Shown one piece after another: positions 17,150 to 26,034 of a stretch of DNA of 64,000 bases. The position numbers and the translations under genes are program-made. Each line of letters opens with the position of its first letter. Positions within the stretch are counted from its first letter, which is position 1. Source of the DNA: Pseudomonas khorasanensis (GTDB lineage: Bacteria; Pseudomonadota; Gammaproteobacteria; Pseudomonadales; Pseudomonadaceae); NCBI RefSeq assembly GCF_014268505.2, contig NZ_JABWQP020000010.1:62001-126000 (forward strand), read 5' to 3'. The notes under the pieces are model-generated. The model made no database searches, was not told the DNA's origin, and saw nothing but the letters and a program-made list of their open reading frames with translations.

Positions 17150-18376
17150 TTAACGGTCTGCAAATCCTTTCCCTTGAGCCGCCAGCTCACCAATCAGCCG
17201 CGCAGGCTTCCATTGATCGCCCTGCCGCGTCTCCAGTGCGAGCAAGCGCTGATGAATATCCGCCAGCCCTTGCTGATCCGCCCAGGCCATCGGCCCACCC
17301 TTGTCCGCGGGAAACCCATAGCCATTCAAGTACACCAGATCGATGTCATGGGCCGACCCGGCAATACCTTCCTGAAGAATCTTCGCCCCCTCATTGACCA
17401 GCGCAAGCAGACAGCGCTCAAGGATTTCCTCAGGGCCAATCTCGCGCCGCTGGAAGCCCAGCTCTTCACTGACCCGCAGCACCAGCGCGTCGACCTCTGG
17501 ATCATGTTCGGCCTGACGGCTGCCCGGCTCGTAGTGGTAGTAACCATTACCGGACTTCTGGCCGAACCGCCCGATTTCACACAAACGGTTATCCACCTGA
17601 ACCTCCGGTGCATCCTGCCCCTTGCCCGCCAACTCGCGCGCCCGCCATTCCAGGTCGATACCCACCACGTCATACATGCGAAATGGCCCCATGGCGAAAC
17701 CGAACCCCTGCAACGCGGCATCAACCTGCTGTGGATAAGCGCCTTCAAGCAGCATCTTGCGCGCTTCCAGCACATACGGATGCAGCATGCGGTTGCCGAT
17801 AAAACCATGACAGTTACCAGAGACCACGCTGACCTTGCCCATGCGTTTGCCCAAGGCCAGCGCAGCGTCGAGCGCGGCCGGCGAGGTCTGCGCCCCACGC
17901 ACGATCTCCAGCAGTTTCATGATGTGCGCAGGGCTGAAGAAGTGCAGGCCCAGCACTTGCGTCGGTCGTCGGGTAGCAGCAGCAATGGCGTCGATATCCA
18001 GTGCCGACGTGTTACTCGCCAACAATGCTTGCGGCTTCAGCAATCCATCCAGCTCGCGGAAGATTCTTTGCTTGAGCTCAAGGTTTTCGTAGACCGCTTC
18101 GATGACCAGATCGACGTCACGGATCGCCGCGTAGTCCGGCGCTGCGCTGATCCGGGCAAGTCGCGCATCAGCCTCAGGCTGATCAATTCGTCCTTGCCGC
18201 ACGTTATGTGCATAAGTGTCCGCCACCGCGGCGAGCGCCTGTTCGAGCATCTGTGGATTGTTATCCACCCACTTCACCATCACGCCGGCGTTGGCCAGGC
18301 ACATCACGATGCCCCGCCCCATGGTGCCCGCACCGATCACTGCGGCCTGCTGAATATCGAAGAAAGTCTGGCTCAT
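17150..18376 (-). CDS. 3-hydroxyacyl-CoA dehydrogenase
   Basis: A 408-residue monofunctional enzyme. The NAD-binding Rossmann motif VIGAGTMGRGIV is near residues 12-23, the family signature LGLHFFSPAHIMKLLEIV near 130-150 holds the catalytic His, and two copies of the C-terminal 3HCDH domain follow (DVVGIDLEWRARE and the later VYLNGYGFPADKGGP). It oxidises L-3-hydroxyacyl-CoA to 3-ketoacyl-CoA with NAD. The double C-terminal domain resembles FadB but the enoyl-CoA hydratase half is missing. I chose the ATG at 18374-18376 (MSQTFFDIQQAAVIG) instead of one eight codons upstream. Confidence 0.9.
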   Translation of the reverse strand: MSQTFFDIQQAAVIGAGTMGRGIVMCLANAGVMVKWVDNNPQMLEQALAAVADTYAHNVRQGRIDQPEADARLARISAAPDYAAIRDVDLVIEAVYENLELKQRIFRELDGLLKPQALLASNTSALDIDAIAAATRRPTQVLGLHFFSPAHIMKLLEIVRGAQTSPAALDAALALGKRMGKVSVVSGNCHGFIGNRMLHPYVLEARKMLLEGAYPQQVDAALQGFGFAMGPFRMYDVVGIDLEWRARELAGKGQDAPEVQVDNRLCEIGRFGQKSGNGYYHYEPGSRQAEHDPEVDALVLRVSEELGFQRREIGPEEILERCLLALVNEGAKILQEGIAGSAHDIDLVYLNGYGFPADKGGPMAWADQQGLADIHQRLLALETRQGDQWKPARLIGELAAQGKGFADR

Positions 18377-18445
18377 GTTGTTCTCTTGTAGGCGACCCAA
18401 AGACGGCTTTCACCATAGTCAGCCGGCGATGTTTTTAGAAGTTTA

Positions 18446-20413
18446 TTACCGTGATGGCGGATATTCAGCGGGTGAATACACCGCGGCGAGATGCTCCTGA
18501 GCCCAATGACGAACTTGTGCGTACGGATATTCCTCCAGCGCCGCATACCCGGAAATCGTCCGTGCCTTGAGCTTGGTGAACAGCGGCACGCTGATTGCGC
18601 AGAGAAACCGTGTCAGCCGTTCCGCCGTCGGCGCGCTGCCTGTGTGTTGCTCATGCTTGTGGATAAAATCACCGCACAGCGCCGAGAAATCTTTACCCAC
18701 AAGCGCCGGCAGTTCGGGAGGGGCGGGCAGGCGAGCGACATGTCCGTGGCACACCGAGCAATGCCCGCAACGCTGCGGCGCATTGTGGTCGCCGAAATAT
18801 TCCGCCAATCGATAGCCAAGGCATTGCTCAGTTGCGAACAACTCAAGCATTGCGTGGATCCGCGCCACTTCAGCCTGCTCGTGACGGGCAAAGTAGTCGT
18901 ACAACTCGGTGCTCAAAACACCAATGTCAAAATCACTGCGCAGTACGCTGTAGACGTCGGTCATCTGTTTGCTTTCGAGCTCGACCCAACCTTTCTCCTG
19001 GAAGTAATCCAGTGCTTTCACCACCCGGTTCCGGTCGGCCGAATAGTGCGTATACATCGCGTCAAAATCGACCGTCGCCCAGGTTCGTGCGCGTTTGGAG
19101 GTGTGAATGATCGCCGCCACAAAATCCCTGCGTTCACCCTCGAAGCGCTGAAGCAACGCCTCGGGTTCCAACAGATATTTGAAGCGGTACTCGGCGTAAT
19201 AAGCATAACGAGGCGCGATCAAACCTCGCAGCTCCAGTTGCACGAGCAACGTCTTCAACGGCAACGCACGGATGTTGCTCTGGTCGGCCAGCGGCCCGAG
19301 CAAAAACTCCCATTGCCCTTGCGGGACAGAGTCCTTCAATTCCTCAAGGACGCAGCGAATGCCGTCGCGCTCAGGGGTGTCTCCGTAGACGAAGTTTTCC
19401 AGTACGTTGAGGCTATCCCGGTTGGCCAGTACCAGACAATCCGATGGCTGCCCGTCGCGCCCCGCGCGGCCTATTTCCTGGCTGTAGTTTTCGATGGATT
19501 TGGGCAGATCGAAATGCGCGACGTAACGGATGTCGCTCTTGTCGATGCCCATGCCGAAAGCGATGGTGGCAACGATGCAATTGGACTGTCCGGCCATGAA
19601 GCGTTTCTGGATTGACTCGCGTTTTTCATGAGGCAAGCCGGCGTGATAGGCCTCGGCCTGAATACCGTTGCGCTCCAGGTGTTCGGCAATGTGTTCGGCG
19701 GTCTTCTGCAACGTGACATAGACGATGCCAGGCTGGCCTGGGCGCTCGTTGATCCACTCCACCAGACGTCGACGTTTGTCCGGCCCGCGTACCGGCTCCA
19801 CCAGCAGGTTGAGGTTCGGCCGATAGAAACCCGTGGTTACCACGTCGTCGGGATCGATGGCGAATCGGGTCTGCATGTCGGCGATGACTTTGGGCGTCGC
19901 GGTAGCGGTCAGCAATAAGGTTTGGGGGATGTTGAACTGGCGCTGATAGTCCGGCAGCTTGAGGTAATCGGGGCGGAAATTGTGCCCCCATTCCGAGATG
20001 CAGTGTGCTTCATCCACGACCAGTAACGAGATCGGCACCTGCTGCAGAAAATTGCGGAAGCGTTCGTTCTTGAGTCGCTCCACAGAGATCATCAGAATCT
20101 TCAGTTCGCCCGAACGGGCCCGGGCCATCACGTCATTGGCGTCATCGCGGCCCTGCGCCGAGTCAATGCTGCCCGCCGGAATGCCGTGACGTTGCAGGAA
20201 CGCCAATTGATCCTGCATCAAGGCCAGCAATGGCGAAACCACCAGCGTCAGATTCGGCAGCATCAGCGCCGGCAGCTGGTAGCAAAGGGACTTGCCGGAA
20301 CCTGTGGGAAAGATCGCCGCGGCCGAGCGGCCGGCCAGGACTGCACTGATCGCAGGCTCTTGTCCCGGGCGAAAATGTGAGAAACCAAAAACCTGTTCCA
20401 GGGTGTTGTGCAT
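18446..20413 (-). CDS. RecQ-family ATP-dependent DNA helicase
   Basis: A 655-residue superfamily 2 helicase. Motif I is PTGSGKSLCYQLPAL near 36-50, the DEAH box is VVDEAHCISEWGHNFRPDY near 133-150, motif VI is GRAGRDGQPSDCL near 315, and the zinc-binding cysteines are near 530-553 (RCGHCSVCHG). RecQ helicases unwind DNA 3' to 5' in recombination and repair. The C terminus after the zinc site is short and I cannot recognise a full HRDC domain, so this may be a RecQ-like paralogue and not the canonical RecQ. It is flanked by unrelated genes. Confidence 0.85.
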   Translation of the reverse strand: MHNTLEQVFGFSHFRPGQEPAISAVLAGRSAAAIFPTGSGKSLCYQLPALMLPNLTLVVSPLLALMQDQLAFLQRHGIPAGSIDSAQGRDDANDVMARARSGELKILMISVERLKNERFRNFLQQVPISLLVVDEAHCISEWGHNFRPDYLKLPDYQRQFNIPQTLLLTATATPKVIADMQTRFAIDPDDVVTTGFYRPNLNLLVEPVRGPDKRRRLVEWINERPGQPGIVYVTLQKTAEHIAEHLERNGIQAEAYHAGLPHEKRESIQKRFMAGQSNCIVATIAFGMGIDKSDIRYVAHFDLPKSIENYSQEIGRAGRDGQPSDCLVLANRDSLNVLENFVYGDTPERDGIRCVLEELKDSVPQGQWEFLLGPLADQSNIRALPLKTLLVQLELRGLIAPRYAYYAEYRFKYLLEPEALLQRFEGERRDFVAAIIHTSKRARTWATVDFDAMYTHYSADRNRVVKALDYFQEKGWVELESKQMTDVYSVLRSDFDIGVLSTELYDYFARHEQAEVARIHAMLELFATEQCLGYRLAEYFGDHNAPQRCGHCSVCHGHVARLPAPPELPALVGKDFSALCGDFIHKHEQHTGSAPTAERLTRFLCAISVPLFTKLKARTISGYAALEEYPYAQVRHWAQEHLAAVYSPAEYPPSR

Positions 20414-20661
20414 TCGCTGTCACTCCTTGACTGCTGCCATGCCAACAGCCTAGCGGGCGATTGCAGCGAGTCTGGAAAAAGTCGGGGGTCCAATCGATAC
20501 GGGATGATACAGCCCTCAACGCCGGCTACGGACTGAAAACAAACGATACGAATTGTTTATCGCGGTGTTTCTCGGCCCCGCGATAACGTGCCCGCCCACT
20601 CAACGCTTGACCCGCATCACGCCCGGTTGGCTGATGCTCACGATCGCTCAAAGGAATGAAC

Positions 20662-20799
20662 ATGCACGGCAAAATCAAGTTGACCCTCGCACTTACCCTG
20701 ACCGCCCTGTTGCTCGGCGGATGCATGCAGGTTCCAGACGACCTCCCGACGCTCGCGACCTCTGCGCCAACGAGTGCCGTCAGTGTGACCGACGCATAA
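20662..20799 (+). CDS. Small lipoprotein, 45 residues
   Basis: A short frame starting at an ATG preceded by AAAGGAATGAAC gives MHGKIKLTLALTLTALLLGG then CMQV. The lysines, the hydrophobic stretch and the LGGC lipobox make a complete lipoprotein signal peptide; the mature part is only about 24 residues, rich in Pro, Thr, Ala and Ser. A perfect 15-bp hairpin follows 7 nt after the stop, consistent with a real transcription unit. The function is unknown; it could be a lysis-type or entericidin-like small lipoprotein. Confidence 0.65.
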   Translation: MHGKIKLTLALTLTALLLGGCMQVPDDLPTLATSAPTSAVSVTDA

Positions 20800-20805
20800 G
20801 AGCGC

Positions 20806-20843
20806 GGCGGCACCGCGACTTCCAATAAAGTCGCGGTGCCGCC
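20806..20843 (+). terminator. Strong hairpin after the small lipoprotein gene
   Basis: GGCGGCACCGCGACT pairs perfectly with AGTCGCGGTGCCGCC across an 8-nt A/T-rich loop. There is no T run, but the 15-bp GC-rich stem right after the stop codon suggests a terminator or 3'-end stabiliser. Confidence 0.65.
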
Positions 20844-21086
20844 AATGATTCGATGCAAACCCTCCACTGGAAGCGCTTCCAACCAGCTGTCATCAAGGGA
20901 CACCCCTAATATTATTAATGCCTTCACTTGTTGACCCAAGACATTGCGACCCGTTGAAGCTTGCGAAGCTTAATCGAAAACTTTAAATAAACAGCAACAA
21001 CCACAAGACTCGAAACAACCCAACTCTAGGCGACGTGAACAAACCGTTCTAAGTTGATTGCTCTATTACCCACAAGAGTAAACAAC

Positions 21087-22214
21087 ATGTCTGTAGTAAC
21101 CATTTTCTTTTGCGGTACTTCGTCCACCCGATTTGATACGAACCATGGCAACTATTGGAACGGTGAATTGGTGTCGACCCTGGCTTCACACCATACCGGT
21201 CGGGAGTTCGCCGATTGGATCGTCATCGACGGGCCGGGCAGCGGTAACCTGCAAGCCGATGAATTGTTTACCAAATCTCGCGATTATGGCCTCAGCGGTA
21301 CGCTGTTCGGCAAAGGCTGGGAAGAAAACGTCAACCACGCAGCGAACATCATCAAAGGCAAGTGTGATTGGCAACGTGAACAACTGACTGAAGTTGAATA
21401 CAACCGACTGAAAGCCGCTGGCATCCCTATCGAAGATGTAAAAGTTGAAGGGTCGTGGTTATGGCGCAAGTATAACTATGGTGATCGCAGCGTCACTCAA
21501 CAAGCGTTGCAGGAACAAATTATCAGGACTTTCCGCAAGGGCGGCGTGATCCCGACCCAGGTCAATCTGGTGGGCTGGAGTCGGGGTGGTATTAGTTGCC
21601 ACATGTTGGCCAATGCCATGTATGCGGACAGTGCACTGAAAAATATTCCGGTTAGAATCTTCGCCATTGATCCGGTGCCGGGTATCAATAACTTTCAAGA
21701 ACAACGAGTCAAACTTGGCGCCAACGTCAAAGAGTATGTCGGTTTCTACGCCCGGGACGAACGCTCCAAGGGTTTCAGCTGTGTCATTCCACAAACCGTT
21801 AGCGGCACCAAAACCAGCATATTCCCGATGCCCGGGCGCCACGCCACGCTGGTGGGCAACGCCGCCGCCAATGGTGACAGCGGTCCCAAAGTGCTGGCAG
21901 AACCCGGCCTGATCGTCCGCCACTTCGCTGAAAAATGTCTGCAGCGCTGGGGCACTCCGCTGAGCAAGACCCTGAATCTGACGGACGTTGACCTGCGCAA
22001 CCACAGCGAAACCATCGTCAAGGACGCGGCCAAATACAAGGCAATGGAGAAGTATTCATACACCTACTTCACCGAACTGGATCAAGGCGAGCGCTACGTA
22101 TCGCTGGGTAGCAAGGGTGTGCCGTTCTCGGCCGTTAAAGGCTCGATCTACGCCCCGGCTTCAGGACTGACCACCAGCGTGCTGGACGTGGCGGCGTACC
22201 GGAATATCGCGTAA
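21087..22214 (+). CDS. Alpha/beta-hydrolase-like protein with GWSRGG nucleophile elbow, possible secreted effector
   Basis: A 375-residue protein with no signal peptide. It begins MSVVTIFFCGTSSTRFD. A GxSxG elbow, LVGWSRGGISC, places a nucleophile at S165; D195 in FAIDPVPG and H252 in MPGRHATL could complete a Ser-Asp-His triad. The GWSRGG elbow followed by a DPVPG segment resembles the DUF2235-type lipase fold of some type VI effectors, but the overall similarity is weak and no VgrG, PAAR or immunity gene is adjacent. The gene and its 5' region look richer in A+T than the neighbours, suggesting transfer. The ATG at 21087 is chosen over an ATG 11 codons earlier because MSVVTIFFCG looks like a native beta-strand start. 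Confidence 0.6.
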   Translation: MSVVTIFFCGTSSTRFDTNHGNYWNGELVSTLASHHTGREFADWIVIDGPGSGNLQADELFTKSRDYGLSGTLFGKGWEENVNHAANIIKGKCDWQREQLTEVEYNRLKAAGIPIEDVKVEGSWLWRKYNYGDRSVTQQALQEQIIRTFRKGGVIPTQVNLVGWSRGGISCHMLANAMYADSALKNIPVRIFAIDPVPGINNFQEQRVKLGANVKEYVGFYARDERSKGFSCVIPQTVSGTKTSIFPMPGRHATLVGNAAANGDSGPKVLAEPGLIVRHFAEKCLQRWGTPLSKTLNLTDVDLRNHSETIVKDAAKYKAMEKYSYTYFTELDQGERYVSLGSKGVPFSAVKGSIYAPASGLTTSVLDVAAYRNIA

Positions 22215-22283
22215 TGACAGGAACGACCGAACGAGGGTAATACCCCTTATGGTCATGAGAAAGAAAGCAGGTAGAAACAACTC

Positions 22284-22315
22284 AAAAAAAACCGCCCCGT
22301 AGGGCGGTTCTTTAT
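22284..22315. terminator. Two-way intrinsic terminator between the hydrolase-like gene and pckA
   Basis: AACCGCCC and GGGCGGTT pair across CGTA, with a run of A residues before and TTCTTTATT after. It serves the convergent genes on both strands. Confidence 0.9.
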
Positions 22316-22331
22316 TCGCTACAACCCAGTC

Positions 22332-23873
22332 TTACAACTTCGGGCCCGCAGCCTTGATCGCGTCGCTCACTTCGAACTTCTTGAAGTTCTCGATGAACAG
22401 ACCGGCCAATGCTTTCGCGGCCTCGTCGTATGCCGCCTTGTCAGCCCAGGTGTAGCGTGGGTTCAACAGGCCGGTTTCAACGCCCGGTACGGCCAATGGC
22501 ACGTCGAGGTTGATGGTGTCCAGGTGTTCGGTTTCGGTGCCGATCAGCGCGCCGCTCTGAATGGCTGCGATCACCGCGCGGGTGGTCGGGATGTTGAAGC
22601 GCTTGCCAACACCGTAGCCGCCGCCGGTCCAGCCAGTATTGACCAGGTAGACCTTGGAACCGAAGCCGCGGATGCGCTTGATCAGCAGCTCTGCGTATTC
22701 GCCAGCCGGACGCGGGAAGAACGGTGCGCCGAAGCAGGTGGAGAAGGTCGACTTGATGCCGCTGCCCGAACCCATTTCAGTCGAGCCCACCAGAGCGGTG
22801 TAACCGGACAGGAAGTGGTAGGCCGCTTGCTCTTCATTGAGGATCGACACTGGCGGCAGCACGCCGGTCAGGTCGCAGGTCAGGAAGATCACGGCGTTTG
22901 GCTCGCCGCCCAGGTTCTTCTCGGAACGCTTGGCAACATGCTCCAGCGGATACGCGGCGCGGCTGTTCTGGGTCAGGCTGACATCGGCGTAGTCGGCGTG
23001 CTTGGCGTCGTCGATCACGACGTTTTCCAGCACAGCCCCGTGCTTGATGGCTTTCCAGATAACCGGCTCGTTCTTCTCGGAGAGGTCGATGCACTTGGCG
23101 TAGCAACCGCCTTCGATGTTGAAGACAACGCCTTCACCCCAGCCGTGTTCGTCGTCACCAATCAGGTAACGGCTTTCGTCGGCCGACAGGGTGGTCTTGC
23201 CGGTGCCCGACAGACCGAAGAACAAGGTCACGTCGCCTTCTTCACCGATGTTCGCAGCGCAGTGCATTGGCAGCACGTCAGCGGCCGGCAGCAGGAAGTT
23301 CTGCACGGAGAACATGGCTTTCTTCATTTCACCGGCGTAACGCATGCCGGCAATGAGCACTTTCTTCTGCGCGAAGTTGATGATCACGCAACCGTCGGAG
23401 TTGGTGCCGTCACGCTCAGGCACACACTCGAAGTTGGCGACGTTGAGCACTTGCCATTCTTCACGGCCAGCCGGGTTGTACTGGGCCGGGTTGATGAACA
23501 GGCAACGACCGAACAGGTTCTGCCAGGCAGTCTGCGTAGTCATTTTCACGGCCAGGTAGTGATCTTCGGCCGCGCCTACATGCACATGGGAAACGAAGTG
23601 CTCTTGAGCGTTGTTGAACGCCTCGACGCGAGCCCACAGGGCATCGAACTTGTCGGCCGGGAACTTGCGGTTGATCGGGCCCCAGGCGATCGCGGCCTGG
23701 GTGGAAGGCTCGTCAACGATGAAACGATCGACTGGCGAACGGCCGGTGCGGTGACCGGTGCGAACAACCAAAGCGCCGGTATCGGCAAGCTCGCCCTCAC
23801 CGCGATTCAGGGCTTCTTTTACCAGATCATCAACACTCAGATCGGTGTACACGGCGTTATTGGCTTGCGTCAT
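22332..23873 (-). CDS. pckA: Phosphoenolpyruvate carboxykinase (ATP)
   Basis: A 513-residue cytoplasmic enzyme converting oxaloacetate and ATP to phosphoenolpyruvate, the entry step of gluconeogenesis, important in a bacterium that prefers organic acids. The P-loop GLSGTGKTTLSAD lies near residues 220-232; the metal and substrate sites include FNIEGGCYAKCIDLSE and the RSPVDRFIVDEP segment near the start. MTQANNAVYTDLSVDD from the ATG at 23871-23873 is the family N terminus; a 36-codon upstream extension reads through non-conserved sequence. hslO lies upstream on the same strand. Confidence 0.97.
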   Translation of the reverse strand: MTQANNAVYTDLSVDDLVKEALNRGEGELADTGALVVRTGHRTGRSPVDRFIVDEPSTQAAIAWGPINRKFPADKFDALWARVEAFNNAQEHFVSHVHVGAAEDHYLAVKMTTQTAWQNLFGRCLFINPAQYNPAGREEWQVLNVANFECVPERDGTNSDGCVIINFAQKKVLIAGMRYAGEMKKAMFSVQNFLLPAADVLPMHCAANIGEEGDVTLFFGLSGTGKTTLSADESRYLIGDDEHGWGEGVVFNIEGGCYAKCIDLSEKNEPVIWKAIKHGAVLENVVIDDAKHADYADVSLTQNSRAAYPLEHVAKRSEKNLGGEPNAVIFLTCDLTGVLPPVSILNEEQAAYHFLSGYTALVGSTEMGSGSGIKSTFSTCFGAPFFPRPAGEYAELLIKRIRGFGSKVYLVNTGWTGGGYGVGKRFNIPTTRAVIAAIQSGALIGTETEHLDTINLDVPLAVPGVETGLLNPRYTWADKAAYDEAAKALAGLFIENFKKFEVSDAIKAAGPKL

Positions 23874-23917
23874 GAGGTTCCCCGTCGGCCAGTGGCCGAG
23901 TGTGCTCCAAACGTTTT

Positions 23918-23942
23918 GTAGTAGAAAGTCGTGCACTACTAC
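23918..23942. promoter_or_regulatory. Inverted repeat upstream of pckA
   Basis: GTAGTAG and CTACTAC face each other across 11 nt, about 45-70 bp upstream of the pckA start. The spacing and position suit a regulator binding site. No known consensus can be matched with confidence, so the regulator is left open. Confidence 0.35.
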
Positions 23943-24054
23943 CGCGAAAAAAGTGGGCCGGATTATGCCAGAAAAGCCCAAAAAGAGTAGGGTCCTCCCG
24001 TCGTAACGGCGATATTCCGTCGTTACGCAGTGAATTTACCTGCGCTGAACCGTT

Positions 24055-24957
24055 TTAGTGCCGGGTATCTGACGGCGTGTCGACGCCCGCACCCGCGAAC
24101 AATTGAGCGATATCGGCGGCATCGAACTCGTAACGCTCATTGCAGAACTGGCAATCAATCTCGATTTTGCCACCCTGTTCAGCGACCAGTGCCTGCGCAT
24201 CTTCCAGCCCAAGACTGACCAGCGCATTGCCGGAGCGTTCCCGAGAACAGCTGCAATTGAAGCGCAAAGGCTGCACATCAAAGAGGCGAACCTGCTCTTC
24301 ATGGTAGAGGCGGTGCAGCACCGTTTCGTTGTCCAGGCTCAACAGTTCATCGGCGGCCAGGGTACTGGCCAGCGCGGTGACGTGCTGCCAGCTGGCGGCG
24401 CGATCTTCCTCATCTTTCAGGCGATCGGCCGGCAGTTGCTGCAGCAGCATGCCCCGGGCGCGACGGCCGTCGGCGTAGAGTTTGAAACGGGTGCCAACCT
24501 GCTGCGACATGACGAAGTAGTTGGTGAAGCAGTCAGACAGGGTTTCGCCGTCCAGGTCGACGATACCTTGATAGCGCTGACCCACAGTCGGGTCCACGGT
24601 CAGGGCAAGAACGCCGTTCGGCATCAGGTCGCCGAGGGTGGCGTCCGCAGCGATCTGCTCGGCGTTGTAACGCGCCAGGCCTCGGATCTCGCGCTCGCTG
24701 GAACATTCGATCATCAGCATCGGGATCGGGCCCTCGGAACGCGCCTGCAAAATCAGCAAGCCATCGAACTTGAGGGTGCCGACCAGCAACGAGGCCGCAG
24801 CCATCAATTCGCCCAGCAACTGCGCAACCGGTTCCGGGTACGGATGCTTGGCAAGGACTTCGGCGTAGCTGCGCTCCAGCGCTACCAGTTCGCCGCGGGT
24901 GTCGCTGTCATCGAAGATGAAGCGTTGAGTGAAATCGGTATCCGCTAGATCGGTCAT
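24055..24957 (-). CDS. hslO: Redox-regulated chaperone Hsp33
   Basis: A 300-residue cytoplasmic holdase activated by oxidation. The four zinc-binding cysteines of the redox switch are present as CSC (FNCSCSRER, near 235-237) and CxxC (DCQFCNERYEF, near 267-270). The N-terminal domain (TQRFIFDDSDTRGELVALE) and the central GALTVDPTVGQRYQG-like region match the family. It is upstream of pckA on the same strand and divergent from the PAP2 phosphatase gene, a conserved Pseudomonas arrangement. Confidence 0.95.
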   Translation of the reverse strand: MTDLADTDFTQRFIFDDSDTRGELVALERSYAEVLAKHPYPEPVAQLLGELMAAASLLVGTLKFDGLLILQARSEGPIPMLMIECSSEREIRGLARYNAEQIAADATLGDLMPNGVLALTVDPTVGQRYQGIVDLDGETLSDCFTNYFVMSQQVGTRFKLYADGRRARGMLLQQLPADRLKDEEDRAASWQHVTALASTLAADELLSLDNETVLHRLYHEEQVRLFDVQPLRFNCSCSRERSGNALVSLGLEDAQALVAEQGGKIEIDCQFCNERYEFDAADIAQLFAGAGVDTPSDTRH

Positions 24958-25062
24958 AGGTCTGGGTATCTGAATGTGATGACAAAATGGTTACAAAACG
25001 TGAAAATTTGCGCTTGCTGGCACTTTTTTTGGCGCCGGCGCTTTAGCCATGGGAGGCATTTT

Positions 25063-25866
25063 ATGAACAATCCGGGTTTGTTCCAATCAAGGTGGAACCT
25101 CGGCCGGCTGGTTCTGTGCAACGTAGTGCCATTGGCGCTACTGGCTTTCTGGTTATGGCCTACGGGCAATCTGCTGTGTGTGATTTTCGACGAGTGGCTG
25201 TTCCGCTCGCTCAATTCACCGTTGGCCAGCAACCCGATATGGCTCCACATCTGGGCAATTGCAAGTCTGCGCCCGTTCGACATTGTGGTGGGTCTGATTC
25301 TGCTGACGTTGCTGATCAAGGGCGACTGGGTTTTCAAGGCAATCGAGGTGCGCCGCGCATTTTTCGGATTTTTTTCGATTTTGCTGCTGATGGTGGTGAT
25401 TCGCGCCCTCTTCTCCAAATTTGCCGATCGCATGGGTTGGCAGCACAACAGCCCATCGATGGTGCTGGACGGCGCAGTGCACATCAGTGACTACTTTCCG
25501 CACCTGGAGAAAACCTGGGAGCTGAAGGACCGTTCGGGCCAGAGTTTTCCGGGCGACCACGCGTCGGTATTGCTGATCTGGGCACTGTTCATGGGCGTGT
25601 TCAGCCGCACGGTCGGCCAGTTCCTGACGGTTTGGGGTCTGGCAGTGCTGTTCATGCTGCCACGCCTGGTAGCTGGCGCACATTGGGGCCAGGACGATTA
25701 TATCGGCGGAGTATTGCTGGCGGTATGGGCGTTGGGCTGGGGTTACTACACCCCATTTGCGTATCACGCGGCCAACTTCTGGTTGAAGGTGACGGCGCCG
25801 ATTTTCTCGTTGCTGGGCAAGTTGCCGATGGTGTCGCGGATGAGTGTGGTGTCTGCCGCCAACTGA
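25063..25866 (+). CDS. PAP2-family membrane phosphatase
   Basis: A 267-residue inner-membrane protein with about six hydrophobic segments. The PAP2 catalytic motifs are SFPGDHAS near 160-167, corresponding to the PSGH motif, and PRLVAGAHWGQDDYIGG near 200-215, with the second catalytic His and the Asp. Such enzymes dephosphorylate lipids such as undecaprenyl pyrophosphate, phosphatidic acid or lipid A, or transfer phosphate to lipid A (LpxT type). The exact substrate cannot be told from sequence. The ATG at 25063 is preceded by GGGAGGCATTTT; an upstream frame extension is not typical. Confidence 0.85.
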   Translation: MNNPGLFQSRWNLGRLVLCNVVPLALLAFWLWPTGNLLCVIFDEWLFRSLNSPLASNPIWLHIWAIASLRPFDIVVGLILLTLLIKGDWVFKAIEVRRAFFGFFSILLLMVVIRALFSKFADRMGWQHNSPSMVLDGAVHISDYFPHLEKTWELKDRSGQSFPGDHASVLLIWALFMGVFSRTVGQFLTVWGLAVLFMLPRLVAGAHWGQDDYIGGVLLAVWALGWGYYTPFAYHAANFWLKVTAPIFSLLGKLPMVSRMSVVSAAN

Positions 25867-25883
25867 GGTTTTGAGCGGTACCT

Positions 25884-26015
25884 GTGGCGAGGGAGCTTGC
25901 TCGCGCTCGACTGCGCAGCAGTCGCTATGCCTGTCGATGCGGATGTATTTCGAAATACTCGATCGACCGTAGAGGGCGCTCTTCGGCCGCCAGCGGGAGC
26001 AAGCACCCTCGCCAC
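25884..26015. repeat. REP/BIME pair, GTGGCGAGGGAGC family
   Basis: A copy of GTGGCGAGGGAGCTTGCTC and an inverted degenerate copy (GGGAGCAAGCACCCTCGCCAC region) flank a 90-bp spacer between the convergent PAP2 and hslR genes. Confidence 0.85.
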
Positions 26016-26034
26016 AATCGATGTTCAGCGCAAC

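Noticed and set aside
21087..22214. Firm assignment of the hydrolase-like protein as a type VI lipase effector
   Set aside because: Only the GxSxG elbow and possible triad support it; no VgrG, PAAR, adaptor or immunity gene is nearby.
23874..23981. 36-codon N-terminal extension of pckA
   Set aside because: The extension is not like any PEP carboxykinase start and covers the probable promoter and inverted repeat.
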